64,000 nt of DNA from Corynebacterium lactis RW2-5. Its GTDB lineage: Bacteria > Actinomycetota > Actinomycetes > Mycobacteriales > Mycobacteriaceae. The notes beneath the pieces were generated by a model that had not been told where the DNA came from, did not search any database, and worked only from the letters and a program-made list of their open reading frames with translations. Of the stretch, positions 36,354-45,885 are shown piece after piece. The stretch covers positions 124,001 to 188,000 of the forward strand of contig NZ_CP006841.1 of NCBI RefSeq assembly GCF_001274895.1. Direction: 5' to 3'. Within the stretch, counting starts at the first letter, position 1. Each line of letters begins with the position of its first letter. Both the position numbers and the translations under genes were made by a program.

Positions 36354-37355
36354 ATGATTCGTACCGAGTCCATTCTTGACCTGGCAACCGTCGCCCGCGG
36401 GCAGTCCCACGCAGAGGCCCTGAAGGGTTCTATCGACCTCGCACAGACAGCGGAAAATGTCGGCTACCAGCGCATTTGGTATGCTGAGCACCACAATATG
36501 AACTCCATCGCCTCGTCGGCCCCGGCAGTCCTCATTGCGGCAGTGGGCGCGCACACCGAGCGCATCAAGCTAGGCTCCGGAGGCGTCATGCTGCCCAATC
36601 ACGCGCCGCTGACGGTCGCCGAGCAGTTCGGCACATTGGCAAACCTGTATCCGGGCCGCATCGAGCTGGGCCTCGGCCGCGCGCCGGGTACCGACCAGAC
36701 CACCATGCGTGCACTGCGCCGCGATCACCGCGCTGCCGACACCTTTCCTCAGGACGTGCAGGAGCTGCAGGGATACCTGTCGGACGAGACCCGCATCCCC
36801 GGCATCAACGCAATCCCCGGGCGAGGCACCCACGTGCCGCTCTACATCCTCGGGTCCTCGCTCTTTGGCGCACAGTTAGCGGCGGCACTGGGTCTGCCGT
36901 ACGCCTTCGCCTCACACTTCGCGCCCGACGCCATGCTGGAGGCCATCGCCGCCTACCGGGAGCAGTTCCGCCCCTCCGAGCAGCTGGATTCCCCGCGCGC
37001 CTTCGCAACCTTGAACGTCATCGCCGCCGAAACCGAGGAGGATGCGAAGCGCCAGCACTTTCAGACCCGCCGCAACCTGGTCAAACGCTTCCTGGGGCGT
37101 GGCGCGGGTCCCGGCGAGGGGCGCCGCCTAACCGACGATGAGGCCGAGATGCTCATGGACACGCCCCAGGGGCGACACGTTCAGAACATGTTCCGTCACA
37201 CCGCGGTCGGCACGGTCGCCCAGGTCCGCAGCCAGATTGCGGAGTTCGGCGAGTTCTCCACCGCCGACGAGCTGATTGTCGCCCATCAGAGCCCGAGCGT
37301 CGCCGAGCGCCTGCGTTCTGTGGAGCTCACCGCCGAGGCCGCCGGCCTGTCCTAA
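36354..37355 (+). CDS. LLM-class flavin-dependent oxidoreductase (luciferase-like)
   Basis: 333-residue TIM-barrel protein of the bacterial luciferase-like monooxygenase superfamily. It has [20 protein letters not shown] at about residues 38-57, the [22 protein letters not shown] stretch that binds flavin, and [12 protein letters not shown], all hallmarks of the MsnO8-type subfamily. The substrate is unknown, and a separate flavin reductase is not adjacent. ATG 36354. It converges with the CoA-transferase gene with only 10 bases between them. Confidence 0.92.
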   Translation: MIRTESILDLATVARGQSHAEALKGSIDLAQTAENVGYQRIWYAEHHNMNSIASSAPAVLIAAVGAHTERIKLGSGGVMLPNHAPLTVAEQFGTLANLYPGRIELGLGRAPGTDQTTMRALRRDHRAADTFPQDVQELQGYLSDETRIPGINAIPGRGTHVPLYILGSSLFGAQLAAALGLPYAFASHFAPDAMLEAIAAYREQFRPSEQLDSPRAFATLNVIAAETEEDAKRQHFQTRRNLVKRFLGRGAGPGEGRRLTDDEAEMLMDTPQGRHVQNMFRHTAVGTVAQVRSQIAEFGEFSTADELIVAHQSPSVAERLRSVELTAEAAGLS

Positions 37356-37365
37356 TGCCGGCCCG

Positions 37366-38268
37366 CTACCGCACCGCCGAAATCGGCAGGCCCGTCTCTT
37401 GCGCCAGCGCTGTAATCTCGTCGGTGGTGCGCCTGGCCAGGTAGCTCTCAAGTTCCTCGCGCCCGGTCGCGCCCGTCGCCTGGCTGAGCGCCTTGGCAAA
37501 GTGCGGCTCCAGCGCCGCCACCGCCACGTATCCGTCGGCCGTCCCATAAATGCCGTAGGTCCAATGTCCTCCGCCGAGCAGCCCTCCCGTCGAGGTCAGC
37601 CCGTATCGCACGGGCAGCGCCCCGGCCTCGCCCGCCTGCTTGAGGCCGACTCGGATGTGCGCCCCCGCTCCCTCTCCTTCGCCTCGCTTTACGACGCCCC
37701 TCCCTCCCCTGCGCACCAACGCCGCCAGAGTAGCGGTGACGGCGTGTTCTGCCCCGAGGATGTCGCCGAGTAGCACCGGCGGCATCGCCGGCGGTGCGAG
37801 GGTGCCGGCCTGTGCTTGGTAAGTCAGGTCGTGGCCCGGCGTCTCTGGGGAGTCCACGTCACCGACGATGTCGATGTGAATCAGGCCCGGGAATCGCTCG
37901 GCGAGGTTGCCCAGCCCCATTCGCTCTAGCGCGGAGGGGCGAAAGGAGGTGATGGCGACATCGGCGCCTGTCAGCAGTTCCTCCGCCGCGTCCTTGCCTT
38001 GCTGTGACTTCAGGTCCAGCTGGACCACCTCGTGGCCCGAGCACATGGTCGCGTACCAGTCGCGGGCGTAGTGGGCGAAGTCATCTCCGCTGGGTGGCTC
38101 TACCTTGGTGACCTCGGCGCCCAGCTGGCTGAGGCGCTGGGCCGCCAGGGGGCCGGGGAGGTTCAGCGCGAAGTTGACGACGCTCACGCCAATGAGAGCG
38201 CCACTCAGCCCGTCGTTAAGCGTGTCTTTCGGTGCGAGCCCCTGCTCGAAACTTTCAGTGCGGAACAT
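37366..38268 (-). CDS. CaiB/BaiF family CoA-transferase or racemase (short form)
   Basis: 300 residues resembling class III CoA-transferases and alpha-methylacyl-CoA racemase. It has LNLPGPLAAQRLSQLGAEVTKVEPP near the start and VQLDLKSQQGKDAAEELL, ADVAITSFRPSALERMGL and GHDLTYQAQAG in order. The candidate catalytic Asp lies in GHDLTYQ or LLGDILG. It is 60-100 residues shorter than most family members because the C-terminal part ends early after LAQETGLPIS; it may still fold, as racemase-type members are short. CoA ester substrate unknown. It carries one GCTTTACGAC motif. Confidence 0.85.
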   Translation of the reverse strand: MFRTESFEQGLAPKDTLNDGLSGALIGVSVVNFALNLPGPLAAQRLSQLGAEVTKVEPPSGDDFAHYARDWYATMCSGHEVVQLDLKSQQGKDAAEELLTGADVAITSFRPSALERMGLGNLAERFPGLIHIDIVGDVDSPETPGHDLTYQAQAGTLAPPAMPPVLLGDILGAEHAVTATLAALVRRGGRGVVKRGEGEGAGAHIRVGLKQAGEAGALPVRYGLTSTGGLLGGGHWTYGIYGTADGYVAVAALEPHFAKALSQATGATGREELESYLARRTTDEITALAQETGLPISAVR

Positions 38269-38277
38269 AGTCCCACA

Positions 38278-39324
38278 TTAGAAAATTTCTACTTGCCCCC
38301 CGACGTTTTCGGCCAAACGGAGCTGCTGAATCCACTGGCCCTCGCCAATGCGCAGGCGGAATACCGGGCGCGATGCGGGGCGGGCCTCGTAGCGCTCCCG
38401 GGAGCGGTGCCCCATCTGAGCTAGATCGATGGCGGTGCCGGAGCTCGCCAACTGCTCGCGGGCTGCGGTGAGGTGGGCGATGACATCGTCAAGCGCGGTG
38501 AGGACTGGCGTGGTGTTGTTCTCGCACCAGGACATGACCATCTCGGGGGCTGCGGCGGCGACGCGGGTGCCGTCGCGGAAAGACCCCGCGGCCAGGGAGA
38601 TCGCCAGCGCACCGCCCGCGTCCCCCGCGGTGGCGACGGCGTACGCCGCCAGGTGTGGGACGTGGGAGACGCGTGCGACGGCATCATCATGGCGGGCCGA
38701 GGTCGCGGGAATCAGCTGGCTGCCAAGCGCCGCCCCGAGCGCCGCGACCTGCGCGAACACCTCCAGCCAGCGCCCCGGCACCGCTTTGCCGGCGGCACCG
38801 TATTCGTCGGCGAGGTCGTAGGCGAGCACCCAAGGTGCGCCGTCGAAAAGCCCCTCGACCGTGGCGTCCCAGCCGGCTTGCGCCGACCCGGCCATCGGGT
38901 GCGCGCCGACAAATCGCTCGCTCATCCCGCGCGCCGCGACCTCCTCGGCCACGGCCCCCTTCACTGAAACGACATCCGTGATTCCACAGGTAGGGGCGTG
39001 CTCGGCGATGGCATCGAGCATCCGGCCGACCACCGTCATCGGGGTGCCAATCACAATCAGCGCACCATTTTCCTCTGCCCGGGTCAGTGCCGCGGCAAGA
39101 TCCGTGGTCGCATCAAAGCCCTCGGCGCGGGCGGCCTCCACCGTGGGCTCTGAGCGATTCCAACCGAAGCACTCCACCCCGGCGGCCCGAAGATCGCGCA
39201 TCATCGATCCGCCGATCAGTCCCATTCCGAGCACGCACACCGGCGGCACAGGCAGGTGTGCGGATGGGCGCGCGGCGGATGCTGCAGCCGAATTGTCGAA
39301 GGAGGGGGAGTTGTCGATGCTCAC
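38278..39324 (-). CDS. tyrA: Prephenate dehydrogenase TyrA
   Basis: Oxidises prephenate to 4-hydroxyphenylpyruvate in tyrosine synthesis. The NAD-binding site VCVLGMGLIGGSMMRDLRA is near the N-terminus. VIGTPMTVVGRMLDAI, DVVSVKGAV and the active-site region FVGAHPMAGSAQAGWDA (His and Gly-Ser) follow, then HDDAVARVSHVPHLAAYAVA. No ACT domain is evident at the C-terminus. GTG 39324 is chosen; the ATG at 39342 would add six residues. It is divergent from the TadA pair, the same arrangement as Rv3754 and Rv3753c in M. tuberculosis. Confidence 0.93.
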   Translation of the reverse strand: MSIDNSPSFDNSAAASAARPSAHLPVPPVCVLGMGLIGGSMMRDLRAAGVECFGWNRSEPTVEAARAEGFDATTDLAAALTRAEENGALIVIGTPMTVVGRMLDAIAEHAPTCGITDVVSVKGAVAEEVAARGMSERFVGAHPMAGSAQAGWDATVEGLFDGAPWVLAYDLADEYGAAGKAVPGRWLEVFAQVAALGAALGSQLIPATSARHDDAVARVSHVPHLAAYAVATAGDAGGALAISLAAGSFRDGTRVAAAAPEMVMSWCENNTTPVLTALDDVIAHLTAAREQLASSGTAIDLAQMGHRSRERYEARPASRPVFRLRIGEGQWIQQLRLAENVGGQVEIF

Positions 39325-39363
39325 GTGACAAGCATGACACACTTTCGGCTAGCGTTGGTGTCT

Positions 39364-39921
39364 ATGAGCACGAGCTTTTCTGGGGATTATGCCCCCGATG
39401 AGGACCGCTCCTACGCGGTCGCCATTTTCATGGGCGAGGACGGCTGGCACGTCCGCGACCTGGGCGAAGATGCCCTCGATTCGCTTGCCGATGCCGCGGA
39501 CGCCCTGCGCAACCTCCGCGCCGAGCGCGCGGCATTTGGCGTCCTGAACGTCGACGACGACTACTTTATTATCTTCCGGCCCGGCATGGGTTCGCTGCGG
39601 GTGTTGCTTTCTGACGCCACCGCCGCCGTCACTGACGACATTGCGGCCGAGGTGTTCGACGAACTGGATCTGGACATCCCAGACCTGGACGAGGACGAGC
39701 TCGAGGACGTCGACGCCTGGGCCGAGGGCGACATGGATATCCTCGCCGACCTGGGGGTATCCGAGGAGTCGCTGACCGTCATCTGTGACGATCAGTCCCT
39801 GTGGGCCTCGGAGCAGGTTCATGCCATCGCCTCCGAGCTTGGCTGTGAGGAGGAGCTCGCGGAGGTCACTGGTGTCGATGTGGACATCGACGCCGATGAC
39901 GACGAAGACTTTGATGACTAA
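39364..39921 (+). CDS. tRNA adenosine deaminase-associated protein
   Basis: 185-residue acidic protein that accompanies TadA in actinobacteria (homologue of Rv3753c). It has SYAVAIFMGEDGWHVRDLGED near the start, the FGVLNVDDDYFIIFRPG stretch and an extremely acidic tail (VDIDADDDEDFDD). No enzymatic motif is visible; a role in supporting TadA is inferred from invariant pairing. It ends inside the tadA gene, overlapping by 8 bases. Confidence 0.9.
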   Translation: MSTSFSGDYAPDEDRSYAVAIFMGEDGWHVRDLGEDALDSLADAADALRNLRAERAAFGVLNVDDDYFIIFRPGMGSLRVLLSDATAAVTDDIAAEVFDELDLDIPDLDEDELEDVDAWAEGDMDILADLGVSEESLTVICDDQSLWASEQVHAIASELGCEEELAEVTGVDVDIDADDDEDFDD

Positions 39922-40462
39922 CTCCGGGCAAGCGGACTCCCCGGCACCTGCCGAGCACGCACAGCCCCAGTGTGCCCCGGCCGTGCGCGCCCTGCCGCGC
40001 CGCCGCCAGGACGAGCTCGACGAGCAGTGGATGCGTCTGGCGCTCGCCGAAGCCGACAAGACCGCGCCGGGCGATGTCCCGGTGGGCGCCGTCGTCATCG
40101 GCCCCGACGGGAACGTAGTAGGCCGTGGCTCGAATCGTCGGGAAGCGGATGGGGACCCCATGGGCCACGCCGAGGTCATCGCGATTGCACAGGCCGCGCG
40201 GGTGGTGGGCGACGGCTGGAGGCTGGAGGACTGTACCCTCGTGGTCACGCTCGAGCCCTGCGTAATGTGCGCTGGCGCATGCGTGATGGCGCGCGTGGGC
40301 CGCGTGGTCTTCGGCGCGTGGTCGCCCAAGACGGGCGCGTGCGGCTCCATCGCCGACGTCATCCGCGATCCCGCCCACGCCTTTACTCCGCAGGTCCGCG
40401 GGGGAGTGCTTGCCGACGAATGCTCGATCCCGCTGCGGGCCTTCTTTGAATCTCAGCGCTAG
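39914..40462 (+). CDS. tadA: tRNA-specific adenosine deaminase TadA
   Basis: Converts A34 to inosine in tRNA-Arg(ACG), two copies of which are in this window. The zinc site is complete: HAEVIAIAQ (His and catalytic Glu) and EPCVMCAGAC (two Cys). An extra N-terminal tail of about 35 residues (SGQADSPAPAEHAQPQCAP) precedes the domain, which begins at QWMRLALAEADK. ATG 39914 is within the end of the preceding gene, suggesting coupling; a longer frame to 39785 would be inside that gene. One dispersed 10-mer is at 40408-40417. Confidence 0.95.
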   Translation: MTNSGQADSPAPAEHAQPQCAPAVRALPRRRQDELDEQWMRLALAEADKTAPGDVPVGAVVIGPDGNVVGRGSNRREADGDPMGHAEVIAIAQAARVVGDGWRLEDCTLVVTLEPCVMCAGACVMARVGRVVFGAWSPKTGACGSIADVIRDPAHAFTPQVRGGVLADECSIPLRAFFESQR

Positions 40463-40624
40463 GTTGCAGGGTGGGCCGCGGGGGCGGCGCTGACCGGTGG
40501 GCCGGCGTCGGCGGTGTCGTTCTCATTAAGTTTGGGTCACGATTGATGCTGATTTAATGCCTTTGAACCCTCACGCGCGTACCGTTGGTGTAGAACGGTC
40601 CTTAAATATTTGAGGAGGCTTATC

Positions 40625-40813
40625 ATGAGCGAATTCCAGAACAAGGCTGAAGAGCTCGGCGGCAAGGTCAAGGAGACGGCTGGCGAGGCTACCGGTAACG
40701 AAAACCTGAAGAACGAGGGCAAGGGCGACCAGGCTGCTGCCAAGATTAAGCAGGGCGCTGAGGACCTGAAGAATAAGGCCACTGAGGCGCTGGGCAAGAT
40801 TACCGGCGAGTAA
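40625..40813 (+). CDS. CsbD-family stress protein
   Basis: 62 residues, MSEFQNKAEELGGKVKETAG at the start with repeated Lys/Ala/Glu amphipathic helices; a typical CsbD-like small hydrophilic protein, a family often induced by the general stress sigma factor. The strong ribosome site GAGGAGG at 40611-40617 sits 7 bases before ATG 40625. The gene stands alone. No clear sigma-B promoter could be fixed by eye. Confidence 0.9.
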   Translation: MSEFQNKAEELGGKVKETAGEATGNENLKNEGKGDQAAAKIKQGAEDLKNKATEALGKITGE

Positions 40814-40899
40814 GGCTGAGCGCCCGATAGGGTTCTCGAAAATCCGACTCTTACCTGCTGGTTTGGTGCAGTCCGTGCTTGCAGGTAACGTTTTTTAGC

Positions 40900-40990
40900 G
40901 GTGGCGTGTCCGAGCGGCCGAAGGTGAAGCACTCGAAATGCTTTGTGCGGTAAACCCGTACCGGGGGTTCAAATCCCTCCGCCACCGCCA
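40900..40990 (+). tRNA. tRNA-Ser (anticodon CGA)
   Basis: Acceptor GGTGGCG pairs with CGCCACC, discriminator G and encoded CCA at 40988-40990. The stem-loop GCACTCGAAATGC gives CGA. A long variable arm (TTTGTGCGGTAAACCCGTACC) is present. Confidence 0.95.
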
Positions 40991-40992
40991 AT

Positions 40993-41040
40993 AAACCCCT
41001 GGCGGGTTCCTTGCTTCCAAGGAATCTGCTGGGGGTTTCT
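40993..41040 (+). terminator. Probable terminator after tRNA-Ser(CGA)
   Basis: AAACCCC (40993-40999) can pair with GGGGTTT near 41032-41038 around an inner hairpin GGTTCCTT/AAGGAATC, followed by TTCTT. The structure is longer than usual but plausible. Confidence 0.65.
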
Positions 41041-41113
41041 TGTGTCTGGGGGGTGTCTGGGGCTGGGAGCTTAAGGTTTGATCCTTCCACTTCACGACAC
41101 GCCATCGCCGTTG

Positions 41114-41316
41114 TGACAGTGCATGCCGTGGCATAACGTCGGCAGGCTGTCACGATGTCGGCAGTCCGGCGTAATGTCGGCCGGCCCGATGTAGCGCAAT
41201 TGACTTGTTGGCGCGATATTCACTTGTTGCTGCGCTATAGCGCACACACAACATGATCCCGCCGCAACAAGTGGCAGCGGGAGCCAATAAGTGACCAATC
41301 CTGCGCCAACAAGTGA
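41114..41316. repeat. Composite intergenic palindromic repeat (copy 2)
   Basis: Outer arms GACTTGTTGGCGC (41202-41214) and GCGCCAACAAGT (41303-41314), inner arms CACTTGTTGC (41221-41230) and GCAACAAGTG (41263-41272), and a centre with GCGCTATAGCGCACACACAA, closely matching copy 1 at 19101-19174. Just upstream, GTGACAG (41114-41120) and CTGTCAC (about 41147-41153) form another hairpin, with ATGTCGGC-like words repeated to 41182. The rest of the 41041-41477 spacer shows no gene; it should hold the promoter of the MmpL gene. Confidence 0.85.
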
Positions 41317-41477
41317 CGTGGCAGTCTCGCTCACCAAGTCGCATCAGTAACAGCAATAACATTGGCCCCATTGCTAACATTTATGTGAGAAGTCCGCTAC
41401 TCTTACAAAAGTATTTTCATAATCTGCGTTAGCGCAGGTTTATTCGACTGATTTTTTCAACGTTAGGGAAACTCGAC

Positions 41478-44330
41478 ATGGCTAAGGTCCTGTTCAAACT
41501 CGGCAGGTTCTCCTACCTGCACAAATGGACGGTGATCATCGCCTGGCTCCTCATTCTTGCGGGCCTTGGCGGTTCGGTCGCAGCATTCCAAAAGGGGTTC
41601 ATCGACCAGTTCTCGATCCCCGGTATGCCCTCAGCGAACGCATCGCACGTCATTGAGGATAAGTTCCCCGACGTTCCCAATCCGATTCGCGAACAGCGCG
41701 TTTACGTCGTGTTTGAGGCGCCCGAGGGGCAGCTACTCTCCGACCCACTGAACAAGGCGGCCGCTTCCCTCGTTATCGACGGCATTAAAAACAACATCGA
41801 CCAGATTGCCGATGACCTGCAGCTGGTCAACCCGGTCGATCTTGACGGGCAGATGCGCGAGGTCGTCAAGTCCCGCGGCATGGAGGCCGGGTTACCCAAG
41901 GACGTCGCCGAGGCGGACGCGGAGGCCCTGCGCACAATCTCCGACGATGGCCGCTTTGGCATCTCCACCTTCGTATTCGACGCCAAGATGCCACAGGATA
42001 TTAGGCCGGAGAATATGCAGGCGCTTCTCGACGCCATGCAGGCCGGCCGTGATGCAGGCTTGAAGGTGGAAGCGTCCGGCCCTGGTATGCAGCCAGCCAT
42101 CGAGGTGGCCCCGACCTCGGAGATTATCGGCGTCTCCGTCGCTTTCGTGGTTCTCGTTGTGACCTTCGGATCTGTGGTGGCATCCTTCCTGCCTATCATC
42201 ACGGCGATTGTGGGCATCATTATTGGTGTGTTGGGCGTGGTTCTGATGACCGCGTTCACGGACGTCAACTCCATCACCCCGGTGCTGGCTGTCATGTTCG
42301 GTCTGGCCGTCGGTATTGACTACGCGCTGTTTATTCTCTCGCGTTACCGCGCTGAGCTCTCCCGAGGGATGACCAAGCCCGACGCCGTCGGCATGGCCAC
42401 CGGTACCGCGGGCTCAGCGGTGGTCTTCGCGGGCTTGACGGTTATCGTGGCACTTGCGGCGCTGACCGTCGCGAAGGTGCCGTTCATGTCCCTGATGGGT
42501 ATCTCCGCCGCCATCACCGTGGGGTTCACCGTCTTGGTGTCGCTCACACTGCTTCCGGCGATTATGTCCCTGCTTGGGGATAAGGTCTTCGCCGTCCGCA
42601 TCCCGGGCATCGCGGGCAATCCCACGAAGAAGGGGCGCACCTCGCTGCTGGGAGAGAAGACGCTCGGCCGTCGTTGGGTGACCCTGATCCACAAGGTTCC
42701 GGGCCTTTTCCTTGCCGGCTGCATCGTGCTGCTGTGCGCGCTGGCCTACCCGGCGATGAACCTGAACCTCGCGCTTCCCTCGGACTCCACGCAGCCGAAG
42801 GAGAGCACCAACCGCAAGGCGATCGCGATGATCGAGGAAGGTTTCGGCGCCGGCCGAAACTCGCAGCTCATCATCATCGCCGACTCGGACAACGTCAATC
42901 CTGACGCTCCGGTGCTCAAGCCCTTGATTGATACTTTGCGCCACTCCAGCCCCGAGATGAGTGAAGTGGACGCGGCCCGTAAGGCGTCGTATAGCTACGC
43001 GGTGGATCAGTTCAAGTCCAACGTTGGTGTCGAGCACATCCAGATGATCGGCCTGAATAAGGACGGCACCTCGGTGAAGATGATCATGACACCGAAGTCC
43101 GGCCCCCTCGATCCCGCGACCAAGCAGCTGATGAACGCGGTGCGTGATCAGCAAAAGCAGATTGAGCGCGACACCGGCCTCTACACCGGCGTGACCGGCC
43201 TCGTTCCGATCGAAATCGACATCACTGACCGACTTTCCGGCGCGATGCCGCTGTACCTGGGTGTGGTCGTTGGCCTCGCGGTGATTCTGTTGCTGATGAT
43301 TTTCCGCTCCATCATGGTTCCGCTGACCGCAGGCATGGGCTTCCTGCTCTCGGTCGGTGCGGCATTCGGTGTGACCGTGATGATTTTCCAGAACGGTCTT
43401 TGGGGAATTATCGGAACCCCGGGCCCCCTGGTCAGCTTCGTGCCGATCTTCCTCATCGGCGTGACCTTCGGCCTAGCCATGGACTACCAGGTGTTCCTGG
43501 TCTCCCGCATGCGTGAGCACTTCACGCACAGCAAGGGCAAGGCGACCCCGGGCTCGCGTTACTCCGCAGTCGAGGAGTCCGTCATCGAGGGCTTTTCGCT
43601 GGGTGCGCGCGTCGTTACCGCCGCCGCAATCATCATGATCTCCGTGTTTGCGGCCTTCGCAGGTCAGCCCCTGCAGACCGTGAAGGTGTTCGGTTTCGCT
43701 CTCGGTGCCGCCGTGCTTTTCGACGCTTTCGTCATCCGCATGACCTTCATCCCGGCGTCGATGTTCCTGCTGGGTCGGGCGACCTGGTGGATGCCCAGGT
43801 GGCTGGATAAGATTCTGCCGTCTGTGGACGTTGAGGGCGCGGCGCTCGAGGAGGTCTCCGACGAGCTCGTGGAGAAGGGCCGCCGTGAGCGTGCCGCCGC
43901 AGCCGCGGAGGCAACGACAGGTGCGGCCGAGAATAAGGCGAAGGAATCGACCAACACCACCGAGACGACCGAGCCGCCGGAATTGCCACAGGCCGAGCAG
44001 CTGCCGAAGGACTCGGAAGCCACAGAAACTGTGGCAACTGCGGTGTCAGAAAAAGCATCTGACAGGGGTGATTCAGAAACGCCTGCACCGACTTCGAAGC
44101 CTGCCGTGGCCACTGCTGAGGCCCAAGAGAATGCACAGCGCGCGCAGCAACGTCGGGAGATTCAGATTCGACCGGATAACCGCCCGGTGCGTCGCAAGAA
44201 GCTGACGGTCGCGGATCTCGCACGACGCGAGGGAACGGATCTCGAGCCGCCGCGCCACCGCCGCGCCATCTGGGACCCCAGCGCCAACGAAACGCCCCGC
44301 AAGGGCGATGGCTCCGGCACCGCAGAGTAA
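41478..44330 (+). CDS. MMPL-family RND transporter
   Basis: 950-residue inner-membrane protein of the MmpL/YdfJ type. It has two repeats of a membrane helix, a large outside loop and five helices. The proton-relay type motifs are GIDYALFILSRYRAELSRG near residue 275 and GLAMDYQVFLVSRMREHF near residue 670. The last 150 residues or so form a charged, Ala/Glu/Thr-rich cytoplasmic tail, which is also seen in corynebacterial CmpL proteins. Such proteins move lipids or glycolipids; whether this one is the MmpL3-like trehalose monomycolate transporter cannot be told by eye, and its N-terminus (FIDQFSIPGMPSANASH) fits the wider YdfJ group better. ATG 41478 with AGGGAAA upstream. Confidence 0.92.
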   Translation: MAKVLFKLGRFSYLHKWTVIIAWLLILAGLGGSVAAFQKGFIDQFSIPGMPSANASHVIEDKFPDVPNPIREQRVYVVFEAPEGQLLSDPLNKAAASLVIDGIKNNIDQIADDLQLVNPVDLDGQMREVVKSRGMEAGLPKDVAEADAEALRTISDDGRFGISTFVFDAKMPQDIRPENMQALLDAMQAGRDAGLKVEASGPGMQPAIEVAPTSEIIGVSVAFVVLVVTFGSVVASFLPIITAIVGIIIGVLGVVLMTAFTDVNSITPVLAVMFGLAVGIDYALFILSRYRAELSRGMTKPDAVGMATGTAGSAVVFAGLTVIVALAALTVAKVPFMSLMGISAAITVGFTVLVSLTLLPAIMSLLGDKVFAVRIPGIAGNPTKKGRTSLLGEKTLGRRWVTLIHKVPGLFLAGCIVLLCALAYPAMNLNLALPSDSTQPKESTNRKAIAMIEEGFGAGRNSQLIIIADSDNVNPDAPVLKPLIDTLRHSSPEMSEVDAARKASYSYAVDQFKSNVGVEHIQMIGLNKDGTSVKMIMTPKSGPLDPATKQLMNAVRDQQKQIERDTGLYTGVTGLVPIEIDITDRLSGAMPLYLGVVVGLAVILLLMIFRSIMVPLTAGMGFLLSVGAAFGVTVMIFQNGLWGIIGTPGPLVSFVPIFLIGVTFGLAMDYQVFLVSRMREHFTHSKGKATPGSRYSAVEESVIEGFSLGARVVTAAAIIMISVFAAFAGQPLQTVKVFGFALGAAVLFDAFVIRMTFIPASMFLLGRATWWMPRWLDKILPSVDVEGAALEEVSDELVEKGRRERAAAAAEATTGAAENKAKESTNTTETTEPPELPQAEQLPKDSEATETVATAVSEKASDRGDSETPAPTSKPAVATAEAQENAQRAQQRREIQIRPDNRPVRRKKLTVADLARREGTDLEPPRHRRAIWDPSANETPRKGDGSGTAE

Positions 44331-44388
44331 CCTCTAGTCGGTACTTTTATCCTCTATTCTCACAATCCCTTCAGAAGCAGGAGCGTGC

Positions 44389-45690
44389 ATGTCGGAGTCC
44401 AAGACCGTTGGGTTTGACGTCGTAAAGCAAATTGAAGGAGCGCGCGGGCGGGCGGGTGTCATCCACACCCCGCACGGCGACATTGCGACGCCGGCGTTCA
44501 CCCCGGTTGCGACGAAGGCGACCGTGAAGACCCTCACGCCCGAGCAGATTCGCGACACCGGCGCGCAGGCGATCCTGTCGAATGCCTATCACCTTTACCT
44601 GCAGCCCGGCGAGGATATTGTCGATGAGGCGGGCGGCGTGGCGGCCTTTGAGAACTGGCGCGGGCCGACCTACACCGACTCCGGCGGGTTCCAGGTTCTG
44701 AGCCTCGGCGCAGGTTTCAAGAAAACCCTGGCCATGGACGTATCTGGTTTGCAGAAGGACGACATCGTCGCCGATGGTAAGGAGCGCAACGCCTTCGTCG
44801 ACGAGGACGGCGTGACCTTCCGCTCCCATATCGACGGCTCGGAGCACCGCTTTACGCCCGAGGTGTCCATGCGCATCCAGCATGCCCTCGGTGCGGATAT
44901 TCTGATGGCCTTCGACGAGCTGACCACGCTAATGAACACCCGCGCCTACCAGGAGTCTTCCGTCGAGCGCACCCACCGCTGGGCGCGCCGCTGCCTTCAG
45001 GCGCACAATGAGCTCACGGACGCGCGTGGCCAGGTCGATGGTCACGCTGATTCGCTTGCCGACGGCCAACTCCCACTCCAGCAGCTCTTCGGTGTCGTAC
45101 AGGGAGCCCAGTACGAGGACCTGCGGCGCAAGGCCGCGCGCGGCCTGGTAGAGCTGTCGCGGGAATTCGAGGACGCCGGCAAGCTCGGCTTCCACGGATT
45201 CGGCATCGGTGGAGCAATCGAGAAGCACAACCTCGGCCTGATTTGCGGCTGGGTCAACGACGAGCTTCCCGACGACCGCGCCCGCCACCTGCTGGGCATT
45301 TCCGAGCCGGATGACATCTTTGCCGCCGTAGAGGCGGGCGCGGATACCTTCGACTGTGTCGCCCCGACTCGCCTAGCACGCCGTGGCGGTGTGTACACCC
45401 TGGATGGTCGCATGACCTTGACGAATGCGCGTTTTAAGCGCGACTTCCGCCCGGTTGATGCCGAGGTGGATTCGTACACTTCGCTGAACTACTCCCGGGC
45501 GTACCTGCACCACCTGCTCAAAGCCAAGGAATACCTGGCAGGCACACTTTGCACCATCCACAATCTGTACTTCATGGTGCACCTGGTGGATAACATCCGC
45601 GCTGCGATTCTGGAGGACCGGTTCTACGAGTACCGCGACGAGTTCCTCGGCCGCTACTACGCCAACGGTGGTCGCGCGGTGGGGAATTAG
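44389..45690 (+). CDS. tgt: tRNA-guanine transglycosylase, actinobacterial form without the usual Zn cysteines
   Basis: Exchanges guanine 34 for a queuosine precursor in tRNAs with GUN anticodons. The TIM-barrel motifs are present: LSNAYHLYLQPGEDIV, TDSGGFQVLSLG, the substrate region FGVVQGAQYEDLRR, GIGGAIEKHNLG and ADTFDCVAPTRLARRGG. In Escherichia coli the Zn site is C-x-C-x-x-C before NYSRAYLHHL, plus a later His. Here that place reads EVDSYTSLNYSRAYLHHL, so all three Cys are replaced by Val, Ser and Ser, while the TIHNL His remains. ATG 44389; a frame-independent GTCGTAAAGC motif lies at 44419. It stands 58 bases behind the MmpL gene. Confidence 0.95.
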   Translation: MSESKTVGFDVVKQIEGARGRAGVIHTPHGDIATPAFTPVATKATVKTLTPEQIRDTGAQAILSNAYHLYLQPGEDIVDEAGGVAAFENWRGPTYTDSGGFQVLSLGAGFKKTLAMDVSGLQKDDIVADGKERNAFVDEDGVTFRSHIDGSEHRFTPEVSMRIQHALGADILMAFDELTTLMNTRAYQESSVERTHRWARRCLQAHNELTDARGQVDGHADSLADGQLPLQQLFGVVQGAQYEDLRRKAARGLVELSREFEDAGKLGFHGFGIGGAIEKHNLGLICGWVNDELPDDRARHLLGISEPDDIFAAVEAGADTFDCVAPTRLARRGGVYTLDGRMTLTNARFKRDFRPVDAEVDSYTSLNYSRAYLHHLLKAKEYLAGTLCTIHNLYFMVHLVDNIRAAILEDRFYEYRDEFLGRYYANGGRAVGN

Positions 45691-45885
45691 AGCGGCTTGG
45701 TGGGCCGGCGGGCTCTCCTCCACGTTTTGACACCGCACGCGCTGGCATAACGCCGGCGGGATGCCACGGAGTGACGGGTTGGAAGGCCTGTCGGCCCGGC
45801 AGAAACGGGGCGCAACGGGGCACAACGTCGCCGATAGCCCTGCCACCTGATGCGCGTCGCGCCGCGCGCCTGCATGATGGACAAC

